Positions 10,181 to 19,121 of a stretch of DNA of 64,000 bases are shown in pieces. Made by a program: the position numbers and the translations under genes. Position 1 is the stretch's first letter. Each line of letters opens with the position of its first letter. The notes below the pieces were generated by a model that saw only the letters and a program-made list of their open reading frames with translations, was not told the DNA's origin and did no database searches. Origin of the DNA: Ischnura elegans (lineage: Eukaryota; Arthropoda; Insecta; Odonata; Coenagrionidae); assembly GCF_921293095.1 (NCBI RefSeq), contig NC_060254.1, forward strand, positions 6,758,001 to 6,822,000, read 5' to 3'.

Positions 10181-10939
10181 TCATAGCGAAGGAGTAGCCT
10201 TATTTACTGGTGCATGTAAGGTGACCAAGCTGTCGGCATTTACATTACTAACCTGACATGGTTTCAATCCAATACAGTCGACAATTAAAGCGCACAAATG
10301 ATTTTTGCCCTTACCATTAAGATGCAGGCCATGTTTAGTGTAGAAAACACGGTCAAAACCATTTACATCTACAACTGTAACATTTTCAAGGCTTTCACTC
10401 AATAGTTGTAGTTCCAAATTTACCCTCTTGGTCTCTATGTTGACACACGAGTCACTGGGAATATCGTGACGATGGGGGATGTTTACAATTACCACGTTTG
10501 TGTTAGACAGTTTTTTCACCAAAGCATTTATTCTATCCATTACTTGTTTACTTTTGTTGAGATAGATATCATTTGTCCCGGCCATGATGATAACATTGTC
10601 ACTTCTAGTTAAGGATTTTGAGCTCACCTCGCAACATTTTGTCACCTCGTTAATGCCGGCGTTTGGTTTCACATCGCCCACGATTTCGTGCTCGTTACCG
10701 GCGACTCTCTCGCTTAATTTCGCCGATAAGCCACGGCCGTGGCTGTCACTGTACAATAAGATTCTTTTCGACTTGCGTTGATGCCATTTGTGATGTTGCG
10801 GGATTATCACTGGATTCTCGAGCCGTTGAGTGGCAGGATGGAGAGACAGCGAGTCTTCAGAATAATCACTGAGGGCGGCGAGGGGACCTTGTTCCAGGTT
10901 CTGCTTCCTCGTATGGTACCTATTTGTGACCACGCGTTG
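10181..10939 (-). CDS. LINE ORF1 with SGNH/GDSL esterase domain
   Basis: A predicted LINE ORF1 protein of about 250 residues. Numbered from the GTG at 10933, it shows SGNH hydrolase blocks: YSDSHGRGLS with the nucleophile Ser64, AGTND at 118-122 and KHGLHLNGKGK around His204. In known LINEs such ORF1 proteins bind RNA or membranes; the exact role is uncertain. The frame has no ATG upstream of the esterase: it opens after a TAA at about 10940 and the first codon of the listed frame is GTG. The N-terminus is therefore truncated, frameshifted or non-canonical. It ends in TGA at 10183-10181, in the same frame as ORF2. Confidence 0.85.
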   Translation of the reverse strand, partial: QRVVTNRYHTRKQNLEQGPLAALSDYSEDSLSLHPATQRLENPVIIPQHHKWHQRKSKRILLYSDSHGRGLSAKLSERVAGNEHEIVGDVKPNAGINEVTKCCEVSSKSLTRSDNVIIMAGTNDIYLNKSKQVMDRINALVKKLSNTNVVIVNIPHRHDIPSDSCVNIETKRVNLELQLLSESLENVTVVDVNGFDRVFYTKHGLHLNGKGKNHLCALIVDCIGLKPCQVSNVNADSLVTLHAPVNKATPSL

Positions 10940-11040
10940 TTAGAGGTTGAAACAGAAACACCAGCCGAACAGGAACGACAAGCGTTGGGTAAATTATTCG
11001 TTAACAACTTCTGTGGGCCAGAATCACTTTCACGGGCTTA

Positions 11041-11565
11041 AGCCCTTTTTTACATTAGCACAAATTTAAAATTGCACAAAGTTATCACAATATCAATATA
11101 CTTCAAATACCAGAAACATAGATATCAATAACATGAAATACATATTAGGAGATAAAAATACAACATAGAAGTAGTTACACAAAAAAAAAAAAAAAACATA
11201 CATAATATAAACCTGTATAAACATACAAATATCATACCATCATATCATATCATCATATACCAAACATATAGATAAGTTTAATAGATACATTGAAAACAAG
11301 ACAACACTACAAAACTGAAAAGGGTACCTTAGGAAATGCACCGCAAACAGTCCATCAAGAATTTTTTAAAAGAAACTTTTGACATTTTTATTTTGACATT
11401 TGGAAATTATCAGCATCTTGAAATAATAACATTAGAATAAAAAACTGGACCTACTACATACATTGAAACGCCTGTTTAACACTGAGACAGCTATGAGGGA
11501 AGGTTACAGAGCTATAGCTTAAGTTAACAGATATAAGTATTAAAACTCCACCATTTTTTCATTTA
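11041..11565 (-). mobile_element. Probable LINE 3' end, AT-rich
   Basis: On the - strand about 11400-11330 reads a short C-terminal motif, VSFKKFLMDCLRCIS and stop, like the last residues of LINE ORF2. It is followed by an AT-rich untranslated stretch with CATAT runs and a run of T (A-run at about 11180-11195 on the + strand). This is a weak assignment based on position and the FKKFL ending. Confidence 0.4.
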
Positions 11566-11770
11566 TTAATTTAATTTTTTTATTTTATTCTCAAACCACC
11601 AAATACATCTCCTATTGGCCATTTTGCATCAGGGTATTCAACAAATTTTAATGAGTAAACGTACACGAACAACCATGCCCTGGACAGTGGAAACATAACC
11701 AGGCGGGACTTGAACCCGCGACCTCTTGTTTGGCAGGCGAGGATGTTACCCCGCCGCCACCGAGGCCGGC
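11566..11770 (-). mobile_element. tRNA-derived SINE, copy 1
   Basis: Read on the - strand from 11770 it starts GCCGGCCTCGGTGGCGGCGG and contains GGTTCAAGTCC, matching the RNA polymerase III B box (GGTTCRANNCC). A tRNA-unrelated body follows, ending in an A/T-rich tail (GAGAATAAAATAAAAAAATT). The head matches the copy at 14266 base for base over most of its length. It sits next to a truncated LINE endonuclease domain (11771-12014). Confidence 0.85.
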
Positions 11771-13130
11771 AAAGAGTAGATCGGCAGAAAGCATCGGCCA
11801 CAACATAGCCGGGTAGCTGGAATGAGTCAAGTTCGTTATCCGTGAGCCAATGCTCATTAATACAAATCACATCAGGCTGGTGTTGAGAAATAAACACTTC
11901 CATTTCAAGTAGCTTGTTCCTAAGGCACTGAATATTAACATGAAGGATGTTCAGATTTCTAGCTAACTCGCCGAGAATTTTGGCTGAGGTTTGGGAATAA
12001 AAAAGTTTCCCCAATAAGCATATTTAGGCCAAAAACCAGGAGTGAGTAATTTAACACCCAAATCATGACTTACGCTTGAGCAAAACGAGGCATACTCCCC
12101 TCTAGTGACCACCACAAGCTGTTCAATTTCGGGAGTATCATTTGTGTGATCGGGCAATTCGTCTTTAATATACTGCAGCACACCTTCCTTCGTGGTATTT
12201 AACAGAAGGCTCCAGATATGGGAGAGCTAGGGAATACCCTTCAGCGAGGATTCCTTGATTGAAGTGCCCATTCTCAGGGCTGGGCGACGTTTAGGTCTAC
12301 CTTTGACGGTAGTGAACACGTCAGATTCGTTAGCTGTTGCTTGTATCTCACTATCACTACACAATTCATCACATACCCAGTGAGAAATGGGTGGTGGAAT
12401 CCACGTGGAACCCACGTGGAGAATTAACGTGGATACCACGTGTTTTTGGTCGTGGAATCAACGTGGAACCCACGTGGAAATTTGGTGGAAAAATTAAAAC
12501 AGCAGTAGGTGCTGTCCTAAAACCATTAAAACCTCAACCACTCTATATCTAAACCTTCTATATATGTGTCTACGATTTTTCATGTGCTCTCATGGCTGCC
12601 TTTCCACGAATTATATAAAAATAGAATGTGCGATACATTTTCACATAACTAGCGTGGTTTCAGGATGATAAATGACGCAATGTCACCAGAGAGTTAAGTT
12701 CCACAAATTAGAAATTCTGTTTAACATTTTATGATAATCACCACAAATCCACTTGAAATCAACGTGGATTCCACGTGGGTCCAACCACTCAATATCCACC
12801 ACCACCAAATATCCACCACTCAACGTGGATTCCACGTGGATTCCACCACCCATTTCTCACTGGGTAAATGTGTCACACTTTGACTAGCAGGATCGGTGGT
12901 GATGGTTTTAAAAGCCTTTACACGGAAATCACAGGACAATAAAGGAGATTGCTGCTCACTTTCACTGTGGGCTACAGGTCATTCGTGGGAAGCTACGACG
13001 GGTGACGAGGTTTTAGAAGATGCAGATGTAGATTTTGCAGCATTCGAAAAAGTAACAGTTTTTCATTGCTTCGGAATGAGAGACTCTTCAGGAGATTTCA
13101 GCTTATTTACTTGATCTTTAAGAATGAAAT
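11771..13130 (-). mobile_element. LINE 5' part: ORF1 region and endonuclease start
   Basis: On the - strand, 13100-12867 and 12374-12227 form an ORF1-like low-complexity region (Ser/Thr/Lys-rich, KGRPKRRPALRMGTSIK). Segment 12181-11963 (VVVTRGEYASFCSSVSHDLG) then passes, after a one-base frame change, into 12014-11780 with the endonuclease start ILHVNIQCLRNK, DVICINEHWLTDNEL and PGYVVADAF. The rest of the LINE is missing beyond the SINE. The ORF1 region is split by the MITE at 12376-12864. Confidence 0.8.
12376..12864. mobile_element. 489 bp MITE with CCACGTGG repeats and TA target duplication
   Basis: The terminal inverted repeats are identical over 35 bp: CCCAGTGAGAAATGGGTGGT... at 12376 and its reverse complement ending at 12864. 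Both ends are flanked by TA (12374-12375 and 12865-12866). Removing the element and one TA rejoins the host LINE frame through SVTHLCDELCSDSE without a stop. Inside each end are several ACGTGGAATCCACGTGG-type units, so the CACGTG palindrome recurs many times. There is no coding sequence. The TA duplication suggests a Tc1/mariner-type mobiliser, but this is inference. Confidence 0.92.
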
Positions 13131-14062
13131 GATCTTTAAATATAAGCAGATGCAGTTAATACATTCAAAATGAGACAGAGAGGTTTAAGTATTTTTATAT
13201 TTCTCTGAGCCTTTGGAGTGGGGGGATCCATCCCTCCATCCTCCCCCATAGTTATGCCACTGCACCGCCACATTTCAAAGTACCTATCACAACAATAACA
13301 GGAGATTAGATTGTATCCATTAATTTGATATGCATTGATTTCATCGTTAGATTATAGTCAGTTCTCACAGAGAACAGGGATGTCAACCCCTTGGCCGTGA
13401 GCAAATTGCTCTTGTGGTAATCAATTGCTTGTGAGGGATTTTATATTAATACAAAAATAGTTATAACCGAGGAAACTTTATTGGCTGCACCCTTAACCCT
13501 TGGGCTGCTGGATATCCAGGTAGCAATGAAATTTGTGGGTAAATGCCTCATTAGTGTTAAAAACGTATAAAAAGGCCCTGCGCTCTAAGGATTAATAGAT
13601 GCTGAGCTTGTGGTCGGCCCTGATCATACTTTATCTGATGCTAATGATGGAGTAGGTGCAGCCAATGTTACGTGTAAATCTCTTTTATGAAAGAAGAAAG
13701 GGTTCATTATGATATTAATTGGTCCGAGATCGATGTTTAGTACTTCATTTTTTCTTGGTGAGAAGATGACAATTTTGAAGGCACCATTTTGACTATTTCC
13801 TACGACTATCTTGTGAGTTAGTTTCTCCTCAACAGGGCCCACATTAAGACTGGTTTGCAGTTGATCCAAGATTTCTTGTTAGGTGGTGTGTTTGTGTAGA
13901 CAACCTACCTAGGTGTAGATATCATCGTTGCAGATCAAAGAGAACATTTGGTATTGAAGCAAGTCTTCTTTTTCTAATGGTGATGATTTGTGTTGTACTT
14001 TCCTGGTGGATTGTATGAATGAAATTCTTTATGGCTTCACATAAGGTCAGTAAATTTGAAAA
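13131..14062. other. Unassigned region; possible decayed repeat
   Basis: No gene I can name. An 81-codon - strand frame (13869-13624; HKIVVGNSQNGAFKIVIFSP) may be a remnant of something coding, but I do not recognise it. A C-rich stretch ending CATAGTTATGCCACTG near 13200-13270 looks like a transposon end. Confidence 0.35.
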
Positions 14063-14266
14063 ATATTTTTTTATTAAAGAAAAATTTATTTTCGTCGCCC
14101 CGAAAACAGCTCATTCAAGGCCTTTTACATCAGAGGAAATAATATGAAACAATGACTGTCGCACACAACCATTCCCTGGGTTGGGCCAACCTACCCAGGT
14201 GGGACTCGAACCCGCGACCTTTGGTTTGGCAGGCGAGGAGTTGACCCTGCCGCCACCGAGGCCGGC
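14063..14266 (-). mobile_element. tRNA-derived SINE, copy 2
   Basis: Same head as copy 1: GCCGGCCTCGGTGGCGGCAG from 14266 on the - strand, with a clean B box GGTTCGAGTCC. The body shares CCAGGGNATGGTTGTNCG spacing with copy 1 and then diverges. The tail is A/T-rich (AATAAATTTTTCTTTAATAA). Confidence 0.85.
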
Positions 14267-15209
14267 AAACTATTTGTTTTTACTCTCACCATCCGTCTTT
14301 TCCATAGTCAGAAAAGATCTGCATGCAAATCTTTGCATAGGAACAATGTGGCCAATGCAATTAGTGCTGTCAGAGCCTGTTGAATTGCTCCCTCAGCGCA
14401 GTCATTTTGGCAAAAGATCCTTTTGACTTGGTGTGATGTTCAAGGGAGAACTTAATTGTTACAAAGTGCAGTTATTTCCAAATATCCCCATTTTATGCCC
14501 TTAAATTCATATGGCTTTCATGCTTTGGCATATTGGTGGTTAGAATTCAGTGTGACGATCCATAAAGAAATCTAAGTACATATATTTTGCTGCTAAGTAT
14601 GTCTCTGTTAGTCAATAGTAGTATACATAATATGTTTTAAGACTTGGTCCGATTGTCAGCTCGTCTGTTTCTGCTACATATTCAGAGTATGAGATTTAGT
14701 GTAACTTATGATCCTTTCTGTACATGATGGTTCTCTGGCCTGCAGTCAATTTTTGGCAAACCACAGAGAAAGTATATTTTGTGCCTGGATCAATACAATA
14801 ATGATGGTCCTGTGGTTGCTTAGAGGTGATTGGTGGACGGATGTAATGTACATATGTTTAAATTTCACAGAGCATTGGAATAAAAGGGAAGATGCAAATT
14901 TAAAAAAAATATTTTTTGATTTTATTAAAACAAGGAGTGGCATTGCTAAATGAAGAAAAAGACTTTCTGCAATTCCTTGAAAAGAAGTCAAATGATGCAG
15001 ATAACTTTCTATGCTATTTAAATAATAATGATATAAATCAACACAGTGATCGCATGAATACCACACCAACTTAACTTAGGGTTTATCATCTCTGATATAT
15101 TAGAGTGTTTGCCTCAAATTCATTCCATAATCAGCTATATATTTGTTGACACTTCGTGAAATAAGAAACTATCACTAATTGTGTCTCTTGATGCATTGGA
15201 TAAGCTATA
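14267..15209. other. AT-rich non-coding stretch
   Basis: Nothing recognised. Overlapping frames of 80-107 codons on both strands near 14700-15070 look like chance openings in AT-rich DNA. Confidence 0.4.
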
Positions 15210-17264
15210 TCTATATATATAAAAGAAAGACAAAAATCGTGTTAGTTAGAACACTTATAACTCAAGAACGGCTGCACCGATTTTAGTGACATTAGGCTCT
15301 TTGGATTTGTCTCAGCCCCGGATAACATATAGGACATTAAAAAATAGGAAAAGTTCACAAAAAAATTCAACTTTATTTTAGAGATATGTTTTTAGGAGTT
15401 GATAGTTAAGGTTGCAAGAGGCGGCTGCCGTCTTCCTTACCTCAGTTCCTTTCCCATACCAGCTCAGCTATAACTCCTTTCCTTTCGCTCCCATGATTCC
15501 ACTACTACTCAACGCCGACAGGATGCGCTCGCATGGCCATGTAAGGTAAGAGATCTTTCTTAAGAACGTGAGCCTGCTACGCACCTGAGAGAACAACAGA
15601 AAAACGCTGACCAGAGGGAGACGGCAGTTCGCAGTGCAGTTCGCGGGGCATTCGACAGGTGTAAGCAAACGAAGGTAGAATAAAGTGTGATTTTCCCCGA
15701 CATGTGGCGTCTCCCTTTTTCTGCGCGACTATCCTTATTCTCCTGCGGATGACGAGAACGACAGCGCCCGGCAACTTACAAATATATAAGATTTTTTTTT
15801 CGTTTTTACTAATGTATTGACTGATCTTTTTAACAATGTTAAAAAAAATTAAATGTTCAAACATGTTAAAAACATTAAAGTAATATTTAAATAGCATTAA
15901 AATAATTGAATAATGTAGATGTAAGCTCAGCTCGAATTGAGTTGTCAACAAACACATAACTACCGTGTGTGTAAACAAATCTCCAAGCAATTGTTGATTA
16001 TCAGTAATGTCTGTGTACTCTGCATGAATTCAAATCTTTTAACTTTGTAATAAACAAAGACGAAGTCACCAACCATCTATCTGAATATTTAAAGTCCTTG
16101 GACGCACCTGGCTTACCACGGCACGATTTACAGCTAAAGGTAGGCTCTGTGTTCATGATCTTTCGAAACCTAAACCAACCAAAACTATCCAACGGAACGT
16201 GTTTGGATATTAAAAAAACTGATAATGAAATTGATTCACGCCACTATACTCAAAGGAAAATTCAAAGATGAGGAAGTTCTCAATCCGAAGATTACATGAT
16301 CCCAACTTATATGCCCTTTTGAGCTTAAACGTATTCTATTTCCAATTCATGTTGCATTCGTGATAAGAAAACCCATGATTTTCCCATTGTAAATAATATG
16401 TGGTATGTTTACGAGTCGGTAAACCATCCGCTGTATTTCTTCCTTCGCTTCAAGGGTGCAGCTAGGAATTAAGGATAGGCGCAGCTAGGAATTAAGGATA
16501 GGCGCAGCTAATACTGGCGGGTCTGTAGGGTATAGAAAACTCGCCAAGGTAAGCGAGAGGTGTGGGGGGCCCTCCCCAGACATTTTTTAGGATAAAAGGT
16601 TCAAAATGGTAGGTTAGGCGGCTGTGTGAACAGTTAAATATTTTGTGACTCATCCGTCCCCCTAATATTAATAACCAAATGTTTTATAAAAAGATTCTCT
16701 GAGATTTTGGGGGGGTTTTAACCCCCTAAAACCCCTTTGCTGCGTCCCTGCTTCGCTTCGCTATTTTTATTTAGCTTCATTCGCTTTATCTTGCGCCTGA
16801 TAACAAAACAAAAACTGTTGTTTATCAGAAGGCGCTTGACGCAAGACATTAAACCCGAATGTGTGTTTATGCATGCAGCACGTTTACGCAGTGCATTTTT
16901 TCCAAACAGAGATACTATAACTGGCGCGCCTAAAGTCATTTGATACGAATGCTGCTTCATAGGGGCTTTTCTTACACTATTTTGTGCATCAGTCAAGCGT
17001 CGGTCTAGCGTTGCGTTAACCTGCCCCGTGAACGAGCCAAGTTTACGCTACGGACTTAGACCTAAAAACATTTTTTTACGGTTAATAACACAAATAGCCA
17101 ACAACTGAATTCGTATAATTTTTATTTCATCAATATTTTCTCATTTGATTTATAATAAATCAAATATGATTAAAACGATACAGCCGCTCTTTATTTATAA
17201 ATGGTGCAACTAAACTATAAGTTCATTGAATGTTAGGCGGCACGAAGTTCGCCGGGTCGGCTAG
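15210..17264 (+). mobile_element. Non-autonomous Helitron-like element
   Basis: It starts with TC (TCTATATATATAAAAGAAAG) directly after an A and ends in CTAG directly before a T, the canonical Helitron A|TC...CTRR|T junction. The 3' end carries a GC-rich hairpin-prone stretch (GGCGGCACGAAGTTCGCC, 17236-17253) just before CGGCTAG. Near the 5' end lies ACGGCTGCACCGATTTTAGT, a motif I have seen at ends of arthropod Helitron-type repeats. No Rep/helicase frame is visible in its 2055 bp. It contains the nested element at 16452-16750. Confidence 0.7.
16452..16750. mobile_element. 299 bp TIR element nested in the Helitron
   Basis: It is flanked by CTTCGCTTC on both sides (16443-16451 and 16751-16759). 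The ends are AAGGGTGCAGC and GCTGCGTCCCTG, imperfect inverted repeats of the CAGGGRCGCAGC type. Near the left end GCAGCTAGGAATTAAGGATA is tandemly repeated. The right end has a GGGGGTTTTAACCCCC palindrome. The 8-9 bp duplication fits a hAT-type insertion. Confidence 0.7.
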
Positions 17265-18426
17265 TTTTACTATAATTCATTCTTTTATCCTGTAGCATAT
17301 TGCTATGGGGAAATTCGGCTGACTCACTAGAAGAGCTTTTTCTGCTCCAAAGTAAGACGTGAAGCATATGATTCCATACCAACTCCCGATAATCCTCATT
17401 TTTTTTTCAAATATAAAAATCTTCTCACTGCTTTCTTTATAAATTTTGATCGGTGCCTTCTTATGATTCAATTTGGACAAATTCCCTTCCAATGCTTTTC
17501 ATCGCTGCAACACCACTCACTACAGAAATAACACATGTAAGCAGCAACGGTACTCTAGATCTCTCTGTGTGAAGGGTCACTACCAATCTTCCTCCACTGT
17601 TTCCAATAATATCCCTGATGAAATTAAAGCTGTCTTTTAACCTAATTACATAGTTCAAATTGAGGGTAAAAATCTATTTACACAGAAACTTCTCCCATTG
17701 TGTCACATAATACCTAAAAGAATCTCTGATAATCGTACAAGAGTTAGCTATTATTGTACATATTCTAGTCCTTATGTATTTATGTGAAAGGTTTAATAAA
17801 ATCTTAATTGAATTAGGAAAGAAGGCATTCATGAATAAAAAACTGTGTTAAATTGGAGAGGAATGTTGGGTAAGCAAGGGAGAGGAAGGAAGAGAGTAGG
17901 ATTTATATTTGTGGGGTGACAGGTAGAAGGCATTGCTGTGATTTGAAAGAGAGGTGTAATCCAGACAGACTGAGCTAACTCGCAGAGTGCTAAATTCAGA
18001 AATCTGCAGAATACTTCGATAGTAATAGCATGGACATGCTTACACTTTCCAAACTAGGAAAATAAAGAACTGCAAATTTCAGTTAATTTGGACACAATAG
18101 GGACTGGTTATTTTTGCCTCAACAAAGCGGATGCCCCATTTATCCCAGCTGCAAATTTACAAACCCTAACCGGTATCTTTTGATAAGGCAAAACCGAAAA
18201 CCTCAAGCAAGTCTCATGGAAATCTCAAAGGCGATATCCTCCATGCCCTATAAATTGTCTGTCCATCACCCCTGTTCAAAACTCTCCGTAACATCTGAGA
18301 AATTGTGATTGCATTGTAAGGAGACGTGGAGTATTTGAATGTCATTCTTGAAGGTTTCTCATTCCCTTCGACCTCTTCAAGTTCTCTGGGAATCCTTTTG
18401 CAGCAGTCTGCTCTCCATGGTGGATT
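17265..18426. other. Non-coding region upstream of the receptor gene
   Basis: I found no gene here. Several short frames (60-70 codons) are not supported by any motif. Promoter elements of the downstream receptor gene could lie here or to its right, but none is identifiable by eye. Confidence 0.4.
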
Positions 18427-18685
18427 CAGGAGTGCCGACTTACAAAAAATATTGGGGGGGCCCAAACTGGGGACCTTGCCCTGGTAAATTTTATAAGTAG
18501 TGAATTTTAAGTTTTTTAAGCATTTTAGAAGAGTCATATTATCAACAATAGAACCCTGATCACTCGAATCTCGATATCTGGACACTCTAGGGAAAATTGA
18601 CGAGCCTGACATTTTTTCCTCACATCTGTAAAGAATTTTTGGGGGGGCTCCGGCCCCCTCAGGCCCCATGGAGTCGGCGCCACTG
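18427..18685. mobile_element. 259 bp hAT-like MITE with perfect 8 bp target duplication
   Basis: GGTGGATT occurs immediately before (18419-18426) and after (18686-18693). The ends CAGGAGTGCCGACT and AGTCGGCGCCACTG are imperfect inverted repeats of a CAGTGGCGCCGACT type. G-runs (GGGGGGGC) lie near both ends. No coding sequence. Confidence 0.82.
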
Positions 18686-19018
18686 GGTGGATTTCATTGA
18701 TATTCACTGAACCTCTTTGATTTATAAAAAGAAACTTTCAGAGGCCTGTAAAATCTACTGATTTCTTCAGAGTGGCCGTGGCTTGCTTATAAAACGTTTA
18801 TACCTGTCTCCATCTCTCCTGTTTGGGATGAACATTAATGTTCACTTCCCTCCCTGACTGAATGGTGGCTACTGGCTTGGAAAAGGGCATCTCACTATGT
18901 GCAGATAAGATTAATCTTTGTTTGTTTTTTTCTATGGGGCATCTGGCAGAGGTGGTGTTGTGTTATCTGCTTTGAGGAGAGGCAGGCTTTGTCTCTTGGC
19001 CACTCTAATGCTCTCCTC

Positions 19019-19121
19019 ATGGCGACCATGGCACCTCACCACAGTTCATCATTTTGCCGAGTTCTTGCTATTTTCACATTGATGCTGATTTGGTGCTGCT
19101 TGCTGGTCAAAAGTGAACCAG
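19019..19121 (+). CDS. nAChR coding exon 1 (signal peptide)
   Basis: This exon encodes residues 1-34 plus one base. The hydrophobic core VLAIFTLMLIWCCLLV fits a secretory signal peptide. The ATG at 19019 is followed by another in-frame ATG at 19028; either could start. An open frame continues upstream to 18899, but residues there add nothing signal-like, so the start is inferred from position relative to the hydrophobic core. Donor G|GTATTT. Confidence 0.8.

Larger units (their letters stand above)
7262..11040 (-). mobile_element. Near-intact LINE with esterase ORF1 and EN/RT ORF2
   Basis: A - strand non-LTR retrotransposon with two consecutive frames, ORF1 (10939 to 10181) and ORF2 (10180 to 7364), a short 3' UTR and a TAA-rich tail. 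The SGNH esterase in ORF1 is known from CR1/L2-group LINEs, and with the APE-type endonuclease it suggests that group. The 906-residue frame without stops makes this the youngest-looking element in the window. The 5' limit near 11040 is approximate, because the start of ORF1 is not clear. Confidence 0.9.

Noticed and set aside
7595-10872. Seven or more + strand frames of 60-80 codons opposite the intact LINE
   Set aside because: They are antisense shadows of ORF1 and ORF2 without motifs of their own.
11690-11770. A functional tRNA gene suggested by the B box
   Set aside because: No cloverleaf can be drawn. The head is followed by a conserved non-tRNA body and A-rich tail and is repeated at 14266, so it is a SINE.
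12227-12229. A second possible readthrough stop in the LINE at 11771-13130
   Set aside because: The stop is TAG CTC, not the UGA CUA context. The copy also carries other frame damage, so this is more likely a random mutation.
16718-16996. A 92-codon - strand frame in the Helitron-like element as a possible Rep/helicase remnant
   Set aside because: No helicase or Rep motif is visible, and it overlaps the boundary of the nested 299 bp element.
17265-19018. Promoter or TATA box for the receptor gene
   Set aside because: AT-rich DNA offers many TATA-like strings. Without a transcript start none can be chosen.
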